From Tethya wilhelma (taxonomy: Eukaryota; Porifera; Demospongiae; Tethyida; Tethyidae): a stretch of DNA of 64,000 bases. Location of the stretch: assembly GCA_964030475.1 (NCBI GenBank), contig CAXIPT010000001.1, forward strand, positions 23,914,471 through 23,978,470, given 5' to 3'. Below the pieces are notes generated by a model. It did not search any database. It saw nothing but the letters and a program-made list of their open reading frames with translations, and was not told the origin of the DNA. Shown here piece after piece: positions 30,807 to 41,624 of this stretch; the stretch's first letter is position 1, and every line of letters begins with the position of its first letter. A program made the position numbers and the translations under genes.

Positions 30807-33800
30807 TCACTGGTTCTCAGAGACACAGTGAGCTGGTGTTACAAACTCAAAATGATATTCAAACACAGGAGGTGACCTACACACTGGTGAAGATGGTGGC
30901 ACACTCTGAGCCCTACCCTGTGGGGTCAAGGGTGGACTAACAGTCTGACATGATGATGATGATGATGGTGACCTAGTGTGACTGCTACAGACTGTCCTTT
31001 GCTGGAAGGTGTTTAGAGGAGCTAATGGTTGAGGTGATAGTTCTTGAGCCTGGTGATGATGGTGGTGGGGGTGTTGCTGTAGTACAAATTCATTTCTTTG
31101 AGCTTGTCCGTGATGGTGGGTGTATTGCTGTTGAGGGAACTGATTTAGGAGGACTGGGTCTTGACTGGTGTTGGTGCTGAGGGTTGAACTGGAGCTTGAA
31201 GTGGAGGCCATGCTTGTCGATGAGCCAAAGTGTCTTCTCCTTCTCAAAGTACGAGGGGAGAGAGCTGCGTTCCTCACTCCCAAGTCGACCCGTTCCATGC
31301 ACGTGGGACAGGTGAGTGCTCTCATGAGCCAGTCATCGATGCATCTCATGTGATAGTAGTGCATGCAAGGGAGGAGTCGGATGGGCTCACCAACAACAAA
31401 GTCCATCATGCAAATGGGACACCTGTGTGAGAGAATGGTGTGTGTGAGGATAAGAATACATACCCTAAACGTAGAAATAGTGGTGGTACATTAAATTTGG
31501 CGATTGTCTCGAAAATCGCCAAATTTAATGTACCGCCAATATTTCATCATACATTAAATTGTTCAATCAATGACCGCCAAATTTAAAACTGCCAATATTT
31601 TTGTTGGAGGCAGCCAGACCAAAATTACCAAATTAAATTCCCGCCAATATTTCCATGTTTACGGTATAGTAATAATAATTATTATGCACCAGTCTTTTAC
31701 TAGAGTACCAACTTTAATACTGTACTTTCAAGTTTGAAACTGGCTAGCTAGTCAAGTCCCTGCTTGATACAGAGCTGTCCGTGCAAAGTTACAACTCAAT
31801 GATCATTATTCTAACCCAAGGACTCCATAGCCAATTAAACCATGTGGGTACATATTAGTAATAAGATTATTCACGAGCACTATGACACTAATTCCAACAC
31901 TTAAATCCCAGGTCATACCTAGCTGAATACCAGCTACTACACCTTTCAGGAAGTCTAGTTTAATAAGTACTTAATAGCATCATTTCAATGCTGACTTCCT
32001 CTGAGACTTCCTGCATGGACTATTGCTCTTCCTACAACCACTGTTTGTTTACTATGACACCATCACAGCCACTGCTATTCCTAGCTCCCTAGGGACTGTG
32101 AATCACACCATGCCAGCTGTAGTCAGGTGAGGGTGACAACCACTGTGAGATCATTCATGAACAACATGAGCTTGCTGTCAGTTGGACAAAGCTATAGGAT
32201 AGCCTATAGAGTGGATGAGCATGCATTATAGAGCTATGTGTGTGTTTACTACAGAATTGGTGGAGATAGAGTATGCCATTTGCCTATAGTATATGCATCA
32301 CACTTGCTTTTAGCTAATGATATATAAAGCAGTAACTATGATAGTGAGCATTTCATTCAAATACAAAGCCTAGACTGCATGTACACAATTTACATCATAA
32401 AAATTATTATAGAAATACAGCAACTTTTGTCATTCATAAATCACTCACTCTCTGTCCTTGTCTCCCTTCTTCTCTCGGTCCCCAAAGTGGTCGGGGCTCC
32501 CCTTCTTGGTGTCGTAGCGACCGCAGGGAAGACTCTGGATGAGAGTGATCCTCTGGACAAGTTGGATTCTCTGCTCCTCCGTCATGTGAGGGTAGGCATA
32601 GAGCGGGGCGAGAGGCTGTGGTGTGTGTTTGTGTGTGTGTGTGGAGGGTGTGTATGGTTATCAAATCACTACTTATACAAAGGGGCACTTGAAAGAAATT
32701 ACACAGAGGTTGTGGTTATGATTTAGTAGACAGTTGAGATCATATTCAAGTACTTTTGTGATGTATTGAAAGAGCAAAAGATCATTGGTGATTGGCATGG
32801 ATAAAAGTCCAAACATTGGCACAGTGCAGACCATACATGACAAGTACAAATAACAGTCCATTACCTTCCAATGAGGGATGTCACAATCTAGTACATGTGA
32901 AAGGAAGTGCCATCACACTAGGGCATGCCATACACCAACAAACAATGTCACATGCCACTGTGCTTATAATGCGTTTCCCAATCCATTCTTGGAAACACAC
33001 ACAATGATACCCAAACATGATAACTGGTGACCATATTAACATATACACAGTGCATGAAAGAGGGATAATACATGTGTCCTTACAAAGTTCCCAATTTTGT
33101 ACCCATACACACTATATACATGTACATCTAAAAGCAAGGAAGTAAAAACCTATACTACAGGAACTATTGGCGTACTAAAATCTTACATGAATGCATTGTT
33201 TGTGTTCAGATGACTACTGAAGGCTAACAGCTGTAGAGCCAGGTGTACCACTCCTAGACTGCAATGTCAAGTGTTGATGTTTCACTACATACATGTACAC
33301 AGATAGGGTAAGCCAGGATGTTGCCTTCCAGGAAGGCTTCTCAACTTCAGAGAAAGATTTCAACTTTGTTCCACTTTCAGTGAAGCTACCAGTCATTCCA
33401 GTGCAAGGAGGTTCCTGCTACAGTTAGCTATAGGAAAGTTCAGTAGGCAGAGCTAATATGCTAACAGGTAGCATCTCTCTACTTACTACAAGTTTAAGAT
33501 AGTGAATGTGCTTATAGTGAGAGCATGACTTAGATTCAGTTGGGAAGTGATTGAGAGCTCTGAGCTGAGATGAGTAAAATACATCAACGTATATATGAAC
33601 TCTTGTGGTCCACATCCACATCAAGCTTAATCTCTTTTAATCTCCTTTCTGTTTACTTAAAGGGTGTAGAGCTCTATTAACAGTTACTATATTTTACATT
33701 TTAAAGCAAGGATTCGAAGCACTGACTCGGTCAGTCTTAGACTACGCAGCTATTAGCTTTGGTTACTAAGAAATATAGCAAATAAGTATATAGATTCTAT

Positions 33801-33960
33801 ATATGTACAGGCACATGTTCGTAAAAAAAAAGCATGCAAAAATTTTAATAATGATGCCAATTTGCTGTTAAAGTGTTCTTTTCTTGGCTGGCAATGACAT
33901 AAACAATAGAGTTACTGCCCACACACAAATGTTCATACACAGAGAGAAAAAGTCACTCAC

Positions 33961-33996
<36 letters not shown>

Positions 33997-35763
33997 GGTA
34001 TGGCAGGAGGAGAGCCTTTCAAGAGGATGCATGTGCATGCATGAGTAAGGCTATGAATGGTCCATGTTTCACGCACACACATCACACAGTACAGTGTATG
34101 TAGGAGGTGAGTATTCTATAGAGCTCAAATTTCATGAATTGTAACTTACACATTCAATGCATGCATCACTCTAGTAGAGCAGGGAAGGAGGCTAAGTCCC
34201 AAACCAGAGCTATCACAGAGGCAAAAGAGATACATCAAAAAAGTGGTTGAAGTCCCCTTTTAATTTCGGTGCTATACCAATCAAGTGTTTAGTTTGTGTA
34301 TTCTTTATTTACAATCTATGTAAACTTCATTCCACAAGAATGGTTTCTAAGTATACAGTTGTGGGTTTGTGTGTAGGTAGTATAGCAAACATTGAAAGAT
34401 GTGTTTTTTATCTAATTCTTATTGAAGGTGTATGTGTGACCATTAGTTTTTCTAAAGGAAACCTATACATTGTGGTCAGCAAATATGAACACATTGAAAC
34501 ACACACACTATATTATATAGATGTTAATCTGAGCATATAAATCCTTTGGTAATCTGACACTAAAACATTGCTATTCCAGAAGTGTGTGCTATGTGCACTA
34601 TACTATTCCCAAACCTTTTAGGCTTGATGACCGATTACAACCTTAGGGCCTACTGACAATTGGGGATAAAACTTAAAAGACCCACTTAGAAGCTATAGAA
34701 CAATTTATTCAGTGTTAATGACATACTACATGGCAATATGCTCACAAATGAGTCAGCTGTATAAGTGCCAGTATAGTTTATAGCTATAGAGCATCCATCC
34801 TTCCAGTTGTGGAAATGACTAACAATAGACTGTTTCAACATGGATGCACAGTCAGCTGAATCCTAGCTATAACTCTTTTATAGTGTGAGACCCGCTATTT
34901 TAGAACTATGGTGTCTTCCTGTCAGGTATGTATCTAGCTCAGAGACCAGGCTAACTAGAACTATATATGGTTGGTAATCATTCCAAGAGGAAAGAATACC
35001 TTGAAATGAAGAACTACTTTTCGACGGTGTATAGAATTTAATCCACAGTCTTCCGTTAAGTCAATGAAACAGTTTTAACTCTGACAGCTAGTGCTAGCTT
35101 GAACTTGAGTAGGGCAGCTCTACTGTTATACAGTGTACACAACTATGATGGGTTTCTAGAAAGTGAACATTACATGTGGAGGATATGTCCATCCCACTGT
35201 GGGAGTTACTGAAACCATTTCACATACATTGTGTGGGCCAATAGACTACATGCCACTCAACACACATAAGATGCAGAGATTCATGGTATGTACAATGTGT
35301 CTAGTCAGCATACATGGCTGCATGGTTGCAATTACCAAAACTGAAAGAAAATTCTCTTTCCAATGGCTTCACACAAATAGGGCATATTGACAGATATGCA
35401 TGCATACAAGCTTACAATGAAGGTGATGGCGCCACACACTATTTACAACCAGTGATAAACACACTGTAGTGACTTTATCTCTACAAGTGTAATTATTCGA
35501 CTGTTTTCATCCATTCAAACTAACTATGGGATAACTAGTTGACTACTTAATCACAAAAGACTTTAACAAACCATGCAGGAATTTGATATGGATGGAATCT
35601 AGTGTTGAGCTACAAGCCTACAGTTTTGTTAAAGTACTGTATAGGCCCACTCCTACACTTGGGATGGTATAGTGATACCACATTAAGGCATATCTATGTC
35701 ATGTGCATCATACCAAATCAGGACAGACATTCATGGCATTGTCATGGCATACATAATATGATT

Positions 35764-35824
<61 letters not shown>

Positions 35825-36833
35825 AGCAGTACAAACATCAAAGACCTTCTGTAGCTTCTATTTGCATACAAGAACAAAAGTTACATGTTTACAGACAACA
35901 AATGCTGACCTTTACAAATAAACATCAGCACACATTATCACATGGGGTATTGATTGCCATGCACCAGTGTGTCAATAATGGAATTCTACTGTGTGCTCAC
36001 AAGAAACACACACAGGCAACACTTCCATCTGATGTGTACATTGGATAGCACTGTAGTCCTAACAATCAATTGGGGAATACTATTTCAGTATGCTAACTAT
36101 AATTATTATCATTAATAATTAGAGGGGTAGAATCTGAATTTATTCATTATACACACAAAACAGTTTTGAGATCTTGAGTGTCACAATGGTTATTGTCACT
36201 GACTAGTGTGTGTTCAATTGCTATGTAAACTTAAAGTCAACTATGACAAATTTCAACATTTATAAAGGAATTCTCTTTGTACAGTTTAGTCAAGGGTGTA
36301 CTTTAGTTTGACATCAAATTCCATTGACTGCCTAGCAACTGAAAATTTGGCAGTCATATAACGTATTTGTTTGATCACACCTCTCCCCCTCAAGGCATTA
36401 GATAGTCTATCAGTGCAGGGTCACGGCTCATCTAGGTAGACTGGAGGTTCTGTTTGGCTAAAAGCTCACTCAAGTCCATTAACACTGTTGAGTATGTATC
36501 TTAGCCCAGCTGTTAGCATACAGCATAGCTGAGAGTTAACAAAATTCAAGTGAAATTACCACAACTGAATGGGCCGATGTTCAAATTCTATAGGTGTAAC
36601 ATGCATGTATAGGCGGATTATGAATCTATTCACACAAACAAGTGTTTGAAGCTACCATACAAGCTATGAATGCAGTGTCTTGTGGTTGGAAAGTGTGGTC
36701 AATAGTCTAGACCACCATCACCATTCAAACCCAGACCATAACAAGATGAGTATTCATTGATCATCAGCTGCTAACCAAGTCTATCTGATTCTAATCCTAT
36801 TGTGAACTGGTCCAGCCTACCATTATGCCACTA

Positions 36834-36875
<42 letters not shown>

Positions 36876-37465
36876 CCAGAACTATACAGTTACACTGTAA
36901 GCATTGTGACTGTTACAATGTGCACATGTTGCATGTAGTGAGCAATTTAACATTGAATAGAGACAATAGCATAAAACAAACACACTCTTAAAAAGCAACA
37001 GCAAGATCAATTGTACTATATAACAAAAACCACCTAGCTACAAGAACATGACAATGCACTCAGTGATAAGGTGCCTACACAAAATCTCGGATATTGAAAC
37101 AATACTAAATCAGATAGTGGACAATAACATGCTAGCTTGAATCTAACATGGGATTCATTGGAAGTCCTAGGCTTACTATTCACAGAGACCCCTGATACTA
37201 CAGCTATTGTGTAGCGCCAGAGACCCCTCTCAGTCTGACTCCAAAATTAGTAACATTGAGGTATGATACTGCAACTATTATGTAGCACTAGCCGGCTCTA
37301 TAGCTATAGCTAGTAGGCCTGAGTATGATTGTCTATACATCCACTCACCTGATAGGGAGGAGGGGGGCCTCTTGGCTGCTGACCTAGGTCCTCCAGTCCC
37401 TCCAGGAGTGCGTCTCTTGCATCATCGTCAGTCTGTCTGCACACACATTGACAAGTGTTGCCCAT
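30807..37465 (-). CDS. RNF11: RNF11 orthologue, RING-H2 E3 ligase component (3 exons)
   Basis: Exons 37465-37349, 32615-32449 and 31422-30807 join in phase with GTGAGT donors and CAG or CACAG acceptors, giving 299 residues. Residues 1-39 start MGNTCQC, a likely N-myristoylation and palmitoylation signal as in vertebrate RNF11, and end with the PPPPYQ motif that binds WW domains of NEDD4-type ligases. Exon 2 gives MTEEQRIQLVQRI, a UIM-like helix. Exon 3 holds the RING-H2 ligands C96, C99, C114, H116, H119, C122, C133 and C136, around the family signature CIDDWLMR. RNF11 is an endosomal adaptor-ligase in ITCH/NEDD4 and A20 signalling. The unusual part is a Ser-, His- and Gln-rich tail of about 160 residues after the RING; vertebrate RNF11 (154 residues in all) stops soon after it. 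Intron 1 is 4.7 kb. Confidence 0.93.
31461..31666. mobile_element. MITE in RNF11 intron 2
   Basis: TACCCTAAACGTAGAAATA at the left is mirrored by TATTTCCATGTTTACGGTA at the right. Inside is a hairpin of AAATTTGGCGATT type, repeated CCGCCAATATTT, and no coding frame. TA borders both ends. Confidence 0.7.
32616..37348. other. RNF11 intron 1 with microsatellites
   Basis: A 4.7-kb minus-strand intron with no convincing nested gene. It holds CA tracts at 33963-33993 and 36837-36874 and a GA tract at 35764-35823. Frames such as the 148-codon one crossing the GA tract are low-complexity artefacts. Confidence 0.7.
35764..35823 (+). repeat. (GA)n microsatellite
   Basis: About 30 uninterrupted GA units inside RNF11 intron 1; they create a spurious REREREr reading frame. 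Confidence 0.95.
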
Positions 37466-38111
37466 GGTAACAGCTAGTATTGTAGGTTAATTCTCGTTCA
37501 GTTTGGATATCAGATACGAAGGTGGTTCAACGGCTATGTAGATGCTTGGCAGTGATATATTATCTGAAGTGAATAACAAGACCACACACTCTTTCACTGA
37601 AATTTTGTGACAAACACTCTATGTAGGCTAAACTGCCACTCTACAAAATAGCTGTGGCCCATTGGTTAGCTATATAGTCAACTTATATACAATGAACGTG
37701 AACGTACAAGTATGATTATGAAGATCTTCCAACAGTGTCGTTTGTCTGGCTTGGATAATTTTGTTGACCCGATCAAAGTAACTCGTTTCTATTCTGTCTA
37801 GGGCTTTTATAACTGAACAATTTTAGAAAAACTATAAGAACTATAAATAAAATTGCACTATACCTCGACCTGTGAAATAAACTCTACTTCTGAACTATAA
37901 ACTCGTCTGTTTTTTAGACCGAATTCTTGTCTTTTTGTTTACTCGCTACACGTTGCCCACGCCTCCATGACGGTCACATGGCCTAGCATTGAAGTATTAT
38001 TAAAAGTTATTAATGATTTTAAACTCATTCCAAGTTTGGAATGAGAATAGAACTTCGCAATAGGTGGGAGGGGCTGCCTTGTGCTTGCAAACGCGCGTAG
38101 TAAAGTTCAAC
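37466..38111. promoter_or_regulatory. Divergent intergenic region RNF11 / sulfatase 1
   Basis: Only 646 bp separate the divergent start codons of RNF11 (minus) and the first sulfatase (plus). The right part has GGTGGGAGGGGCTGCC at 38063-38078, matching the GTGGG(T/G)GGGGCTGC box in front of the other two sulfatases. CACATG near 37975 is a weak E-box. No TATA box is evident, so shared promoter use is inferred. Confidence 0.45.
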
Positions 38112-39698
38112 ATGGCTTCAACTGTTAATGCTGTTAGCCTCTTTACCGTTCAGATACTGGCATTTGTCACTGCTCAAGATCAGCCAAAGAATGTCCTTTT
38201 CATGCCAGTGGATGACCTTCGACCTGAGATGTTTGAAGCTTACAACCAGAAGTACATGCACACTCCAAACCTTGACAAGTTGGCCAAAGAGAGCATGGTG
38301 TTTCAGAGAGCTTATTGTCAACACGCTCTCTGCATACCTTCCAGGAACAGCTTTATGACTGGCAGGAGACCAGACACAACTCAAGTGTGGGCAGGACTTG
38401 GAAACCCTCACTTTCGAGTGACAGGACCTGATTGGATATCACTACCAGAACATTTTAAGGATCATGGATTCACAACCCTTGGTGGTGGCAAAACATACCA
38501 TCCAGACAAACCTCCAGATTGGGATGAACCAAAGTCTTGGTCTCAAGACAAGCCTTATTTTCCTTTCAAAGGTTCAAAATGTCCAAAACCAAAAGGAGGC
38601 AACAAGGATGTAGGAGGAGAAGTGTCTTCAAGTGATACTTGGTGTCATCTTGATGAAAAAGATTACAACGACAGCTACCATTATGATTGGCAGCTAGCTA
38701 ATGAAACAATACAGACATTAAAGTACGTAAGTAGCAAACAAGAGCCTTGGTTTGTTGCAGCTGGGTTTAGACGTCCTCATGTCCCATGGATGATGCCTCA
38801 GAGGTTTTGGGACATGTACAGCTCTTCCGATATCCCAACAGTTCTCCATCGCTCCAGACCAGTAGACAGTCCAGACATAGCATTCCACAACCAAGGTGTT
38901 TTTGTTAACTCTAATGGCACAAAGTATCTACCAATGCCTGATCCCTTCCCACTGGAAATACAGCAGGAAGTTAGACATGCCTACATGGCCTCAGTGTCTT
39001 GGGTTGACTCTCAAATTGGAAGAGTATTGGATGCATTAGAAGAAATGAACCTCAAGGACAACACTTTGGTCGTCATCTTTGGTGATCATGGATATCAACT
39101 TGGAGAACACGATTCATGGCACAAGCAAACCAACTGGGAACTTGCTACGCGTACACCTCTAATCATGAGAGCACCATGGCTACCAAAGAGCATGGGAAAG
39201 TCTTCATATGCTCTTGTGGAACTGGTGGACCTCTATCGTACAATTTCAGATCTTGTAGAAGCTCCAAAACCAGGTAAAGATATCGAAGGAACCAGCTTTT
39301 CATATCTATTTTATTATCCTGAACTTGATGCCTACCAAGCTGCCAAAGTATTGAACAAAACGGCTGCTGCCTTCAGCCAATACACCAGGTGCATAAAGAA
39401 TGAGACAGCTCAATGGGATGACAATGAATGCTCCTCCTCTCCCACTGTTCCAGCATTGATGGGTTACTCCATGCGTACACCTGAATGGAGATACACAGCA
39501 TGGATGCATTGGGATGTGTCAGCCAGGAAAGCACTATGGGATAAAGAGCCATATGCTGTTGAACTATACGATCACAGTGGAGATCCTGACATTGAGAATG
39601 ACTTTAACCAATGTGAGATCACCAATGTTGCTAAGAGCAACAAAGAAATCGTACAAGATCTACAAGAAAAGCTGAAAGATTTCTTTTCAAAGTCTTAA
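38112..39698 (+). CDS. IDS: Iduronate-2-sulfatase-like protein 1
   Basis: Intronless, intact, 528 residues from the ATG at 38112; the frame is open further upstream but only from a GTG. A signal peptide covers about residues 1-22. The sulfatase core follows: VDDLRPE, whose aspartates (34, 35) bind the metal, then CIPSR with C74, the residue expected to be converted to formylglycine. TGRRPDTT, which matches animal IDS closely, comes next, with GGGKTYHP, GFRRPHVPW and GDHGYQLGEHDSWHK later. IDS removes 2-sulfate from heparan and dermatan sulfate in lysosomes; sponge sulfated polysaccharides are a possible alternative substrate (inference). Several NxS/T sites fit a secretory protein. The gene heads a three-member tandem array. 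Confidence 0.93.
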   Translation: MASTVNAVSLFTVQILAFVTAQDQPKNVLFMPVDDLRPEMFEAYNQKYMHTPNLDKLAKESMVFQRAYCQHALCIPSRNSFMTGRRPDTTQVWAGLGNPHFRVTGPDWISLPEHFKDHGFTTLGGGKTYHPDKPPDWDEPKSWSQDKPYFPFKGSKCPKPKGGNKDVGGEVSSSDTWCHLDEKDYNDSYHYDWQLANETIQTLKYVSSKQEPWFVAAGFRRPHVPWMMPQRFWDMYSSSDIPTVLHRSRPVDSPDIAFHNQGVFVNSNGTKYLPMPDPFPLEIQQEVRHAYMASVSWVDSQIGRVLDALEEMNLKDNTLVVIFGDHGYQLGEHDSWHKQTNWELATRTPLIMRAPWLPKSMGKSSYALVELVDLYRTISDLVEAPKPGKDIEGTSFSYLFYYPELDAYQAAKVLNKTAAAFSQYTRCIKNETAQWDDNECSSSPTVPALMGYSMRTPEWRYTAWMHWDVSARKALWDKEPYAVELYDHSGDPDIENDFNQCEITNVAKSNKEIVQDLQEKLKDFFSKS

Positions 39699-39774
39699 AA
39701 GGGTTTCTTTGTATACTTTTCTCTTTTTTTTTTTTGAGTTTTTTCCCCTGAAAAATTGAAAGACGTGTATGCAG

Positions 39775-39832
39775 TGGGAGGATCTAGTTAGTTAAAGGTA
39801 TATCACGTGCACGTGGGGGTGGGGCTGCATAC
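39775..39832 (+). promoter_or_regulatory. E-box and GTGGGGGTGGGGCTGC module before sulfatase 2
   Basis: GTGGGAGGATCTAG, then TATCACGTGCACGTG with two overlapping CACGTG boxes (39804-39809 and 39810-39815), then GGGGTGGGGCTGC, ending 36 bp before the ATG at 39868. The same order occurs upstream of sulfatase 3. Confidence 0.55.
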
Positions 39833-39867
39833 ATGAGCTGGCAAATAATCTGCAACTGTGTGGAGTC

Positions 39868-41420
39868 ATGGCTATCACAAATTATTTTTTCATGCTTGTT
39901 CAGATGTTGACTATTGTAATTGCTCAAAATCAACCAAAGAATGTTCTCTTCATGCCAGTGGATAAGCTTACAACCAAAAGTACATGCACACTCCAAACCT
40001 TGACAAGTTGGCCAAAGAGAGCATGGTGTTTCAGAGAGCTTACTGCCAACATGCTCTCTGCATACCTTCCAGAAATAGCTTCATGACTGGCAGGAGACCA
40101 GACACAACTCAAGTGTGGGCAGGACTTGGAAACCCTCACTTTCGAGTGACAGGACCAGACTGGATATCTCTACCAGAACACTTTAAGGATCACGGCTACA
40201 CAACTCTTGGTGGTGGCAAAACATACCATCCAAATCTTCTTCCGGATTGGGATGAACCGAAGTCTTGGTCTCAAGACAAGCCTTACTTTCCAGTAAATGA
40301 CACTAAGTGCCCACAAGACAATGAGACACAACTTGGTAGTGAAGTGACCAAAATCGATACTTGATGTCCTCTCACTGAGAGCAGTTACAATGACAGCTTT
40401 CATTTTGATTGGCAACTGGCAAACCATACAATTCACACATTGAAGTATGTGAATAGCAAAAAGGAACCTTGGTTTGTTGCAGCTGGGTTCAAACGTCCTC
40501 ATGTACCTTGGATGATGCCTCAGAGGTTCTGGGACATGTACAGCTCTTCTGATATCCCAACAGTTCTCCATCGCTCCAGACCAGTTGACAGTCCAGACAT
40601 AGCATTCCACAACCAAGGCATTTTTATCAACTCTAATGGTACAAAGTATCTACCAATGCCTGATCCCTTCCCACTGGATATACAGCAGGAGGCTAGACAT
40701 GCTTATATGGCCTCAGTGTCTTGGGTTGACTCTCAAATCGGAAGAGTATTAGATGCATTAGAAGAAATGAACCTCAAGGACAACACTTTGGTTGTCATCT
40801 TTGGTGACCACGGATATCAACTTGGAGAACACGATTCATGGCACAAGCAAACCAACTGGGAACTTGCTACACGTACACCTCTAATCATGAGAGCACCATG
40901 GCTACCAAAGAGCATGGGGAAGTCTTCGTATGCCCTTGTGGAACTGGTAGACCTCTATCGTACAATCTCAGATCTTGTAGGAGCTGCAAAACCAGGTAAA
41001 GATATCGAAGGAACCAGCTTTTCATATCTATTTGATTTTCCTGAACTTGATGCCTACCAAGCTGCAAAAGCATTAAACAAAACAGCTGTTGCTTTCAGCC
41101 AATACACAAGATGTATAAACAACAATACAGCTCAGTGGGATGACAATGAATGTACGTCATCTCCTAAAGTTCCAGCATTGATGGGTTACTCCATGCGTAC
41201 ACCTGAATGGAGATACAAAGCATGGATGCATTGGGATGTGTCGGCCAGGAAAGCACTATGGGACAAAGAGCCATATGCTGTTGAACTATACGATCACAGT
41301 GGAGATCCTGACATTGAGAATGACTTTAACCAATGTGAAATTACCAACGTTGCTAAGAGTAACAAAGAAGTTGTACAAGATCTACAAGAAAAGCTAAAAG
41401 ATTTCTTTTCAAAGTCTTAA
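39868..41420 (+). pseudogene. Iduronate-2-sulfatase-like copy 2, broken
   Basis: The middle copy of the array keeps its start, signal peptide and nearly all of the sulfatase sequence, including CIPSR and the GDHGYQLGEHDSWHK block, but carries two lesions. After VLFMPVD, 22 bases present in both sisters are missing (near 39966), which removes the metal-binding aspartate pair region and shifts the frame. At 40362-40364 the conserved DTWC has TGA for TGG. The rest, to the stop at 41420, is open and matches copy 1 at well over 90 percent by eye. Two independent hits argue for a real pseudogene rather than a single sequencing error. Transcripts, if any, would give a truncated peptide. Confidence 0.9.
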
Positions 41421-41540
41421 ATGTAATGATTGCTATCCCTTTGATTTGAGTTTTGTTAGACCTAAGTGGATGTCTCCCTACTACCCCTGCCAGCGGTTCA
41501 ATAAGCTAGAAATGAAGGATTGAGAGATTACTACCTTTTA

Positions 41541-41604
41541 GTGGGAGGAGCTAAACACATACCTATCACGTGCAACATCAAAGTGGGTGGGGCTGCTTTG
41601 CTAA
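41541..41604 (+). promoter_or_regulatory. E-box and GTGGGTGGGGCTGC module before sulfatase 3
   Basis: GTGGGAGGAGCTAA, then TATCACGTGCA with CACGTG at 41567-41572, then GTGGGTGGGGCTGC, close to the ATG at 41625. It parallels the module at 39775-39832. CACGTG flanked as here partly resembles the lysosomal CLEAR site (GTCACGTGAC). Confidence 0.55.
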
Positions 41605-41624
41605 CGTGCAGGATCGAGTGAGCC

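Noticed and set aside
35602..36048. 148-codon frame in RNF11 intron 1
   Set aside because: Its core is a GA tract read as RERERE; no homology or splice logic.
40170..40616. 148-codon minus-strand frame and other antisense frames over the sulfatase array
   Set aside because: They are shadows of the plus-strand sulfatase coding sequence, recurring in the same frame in each copy.
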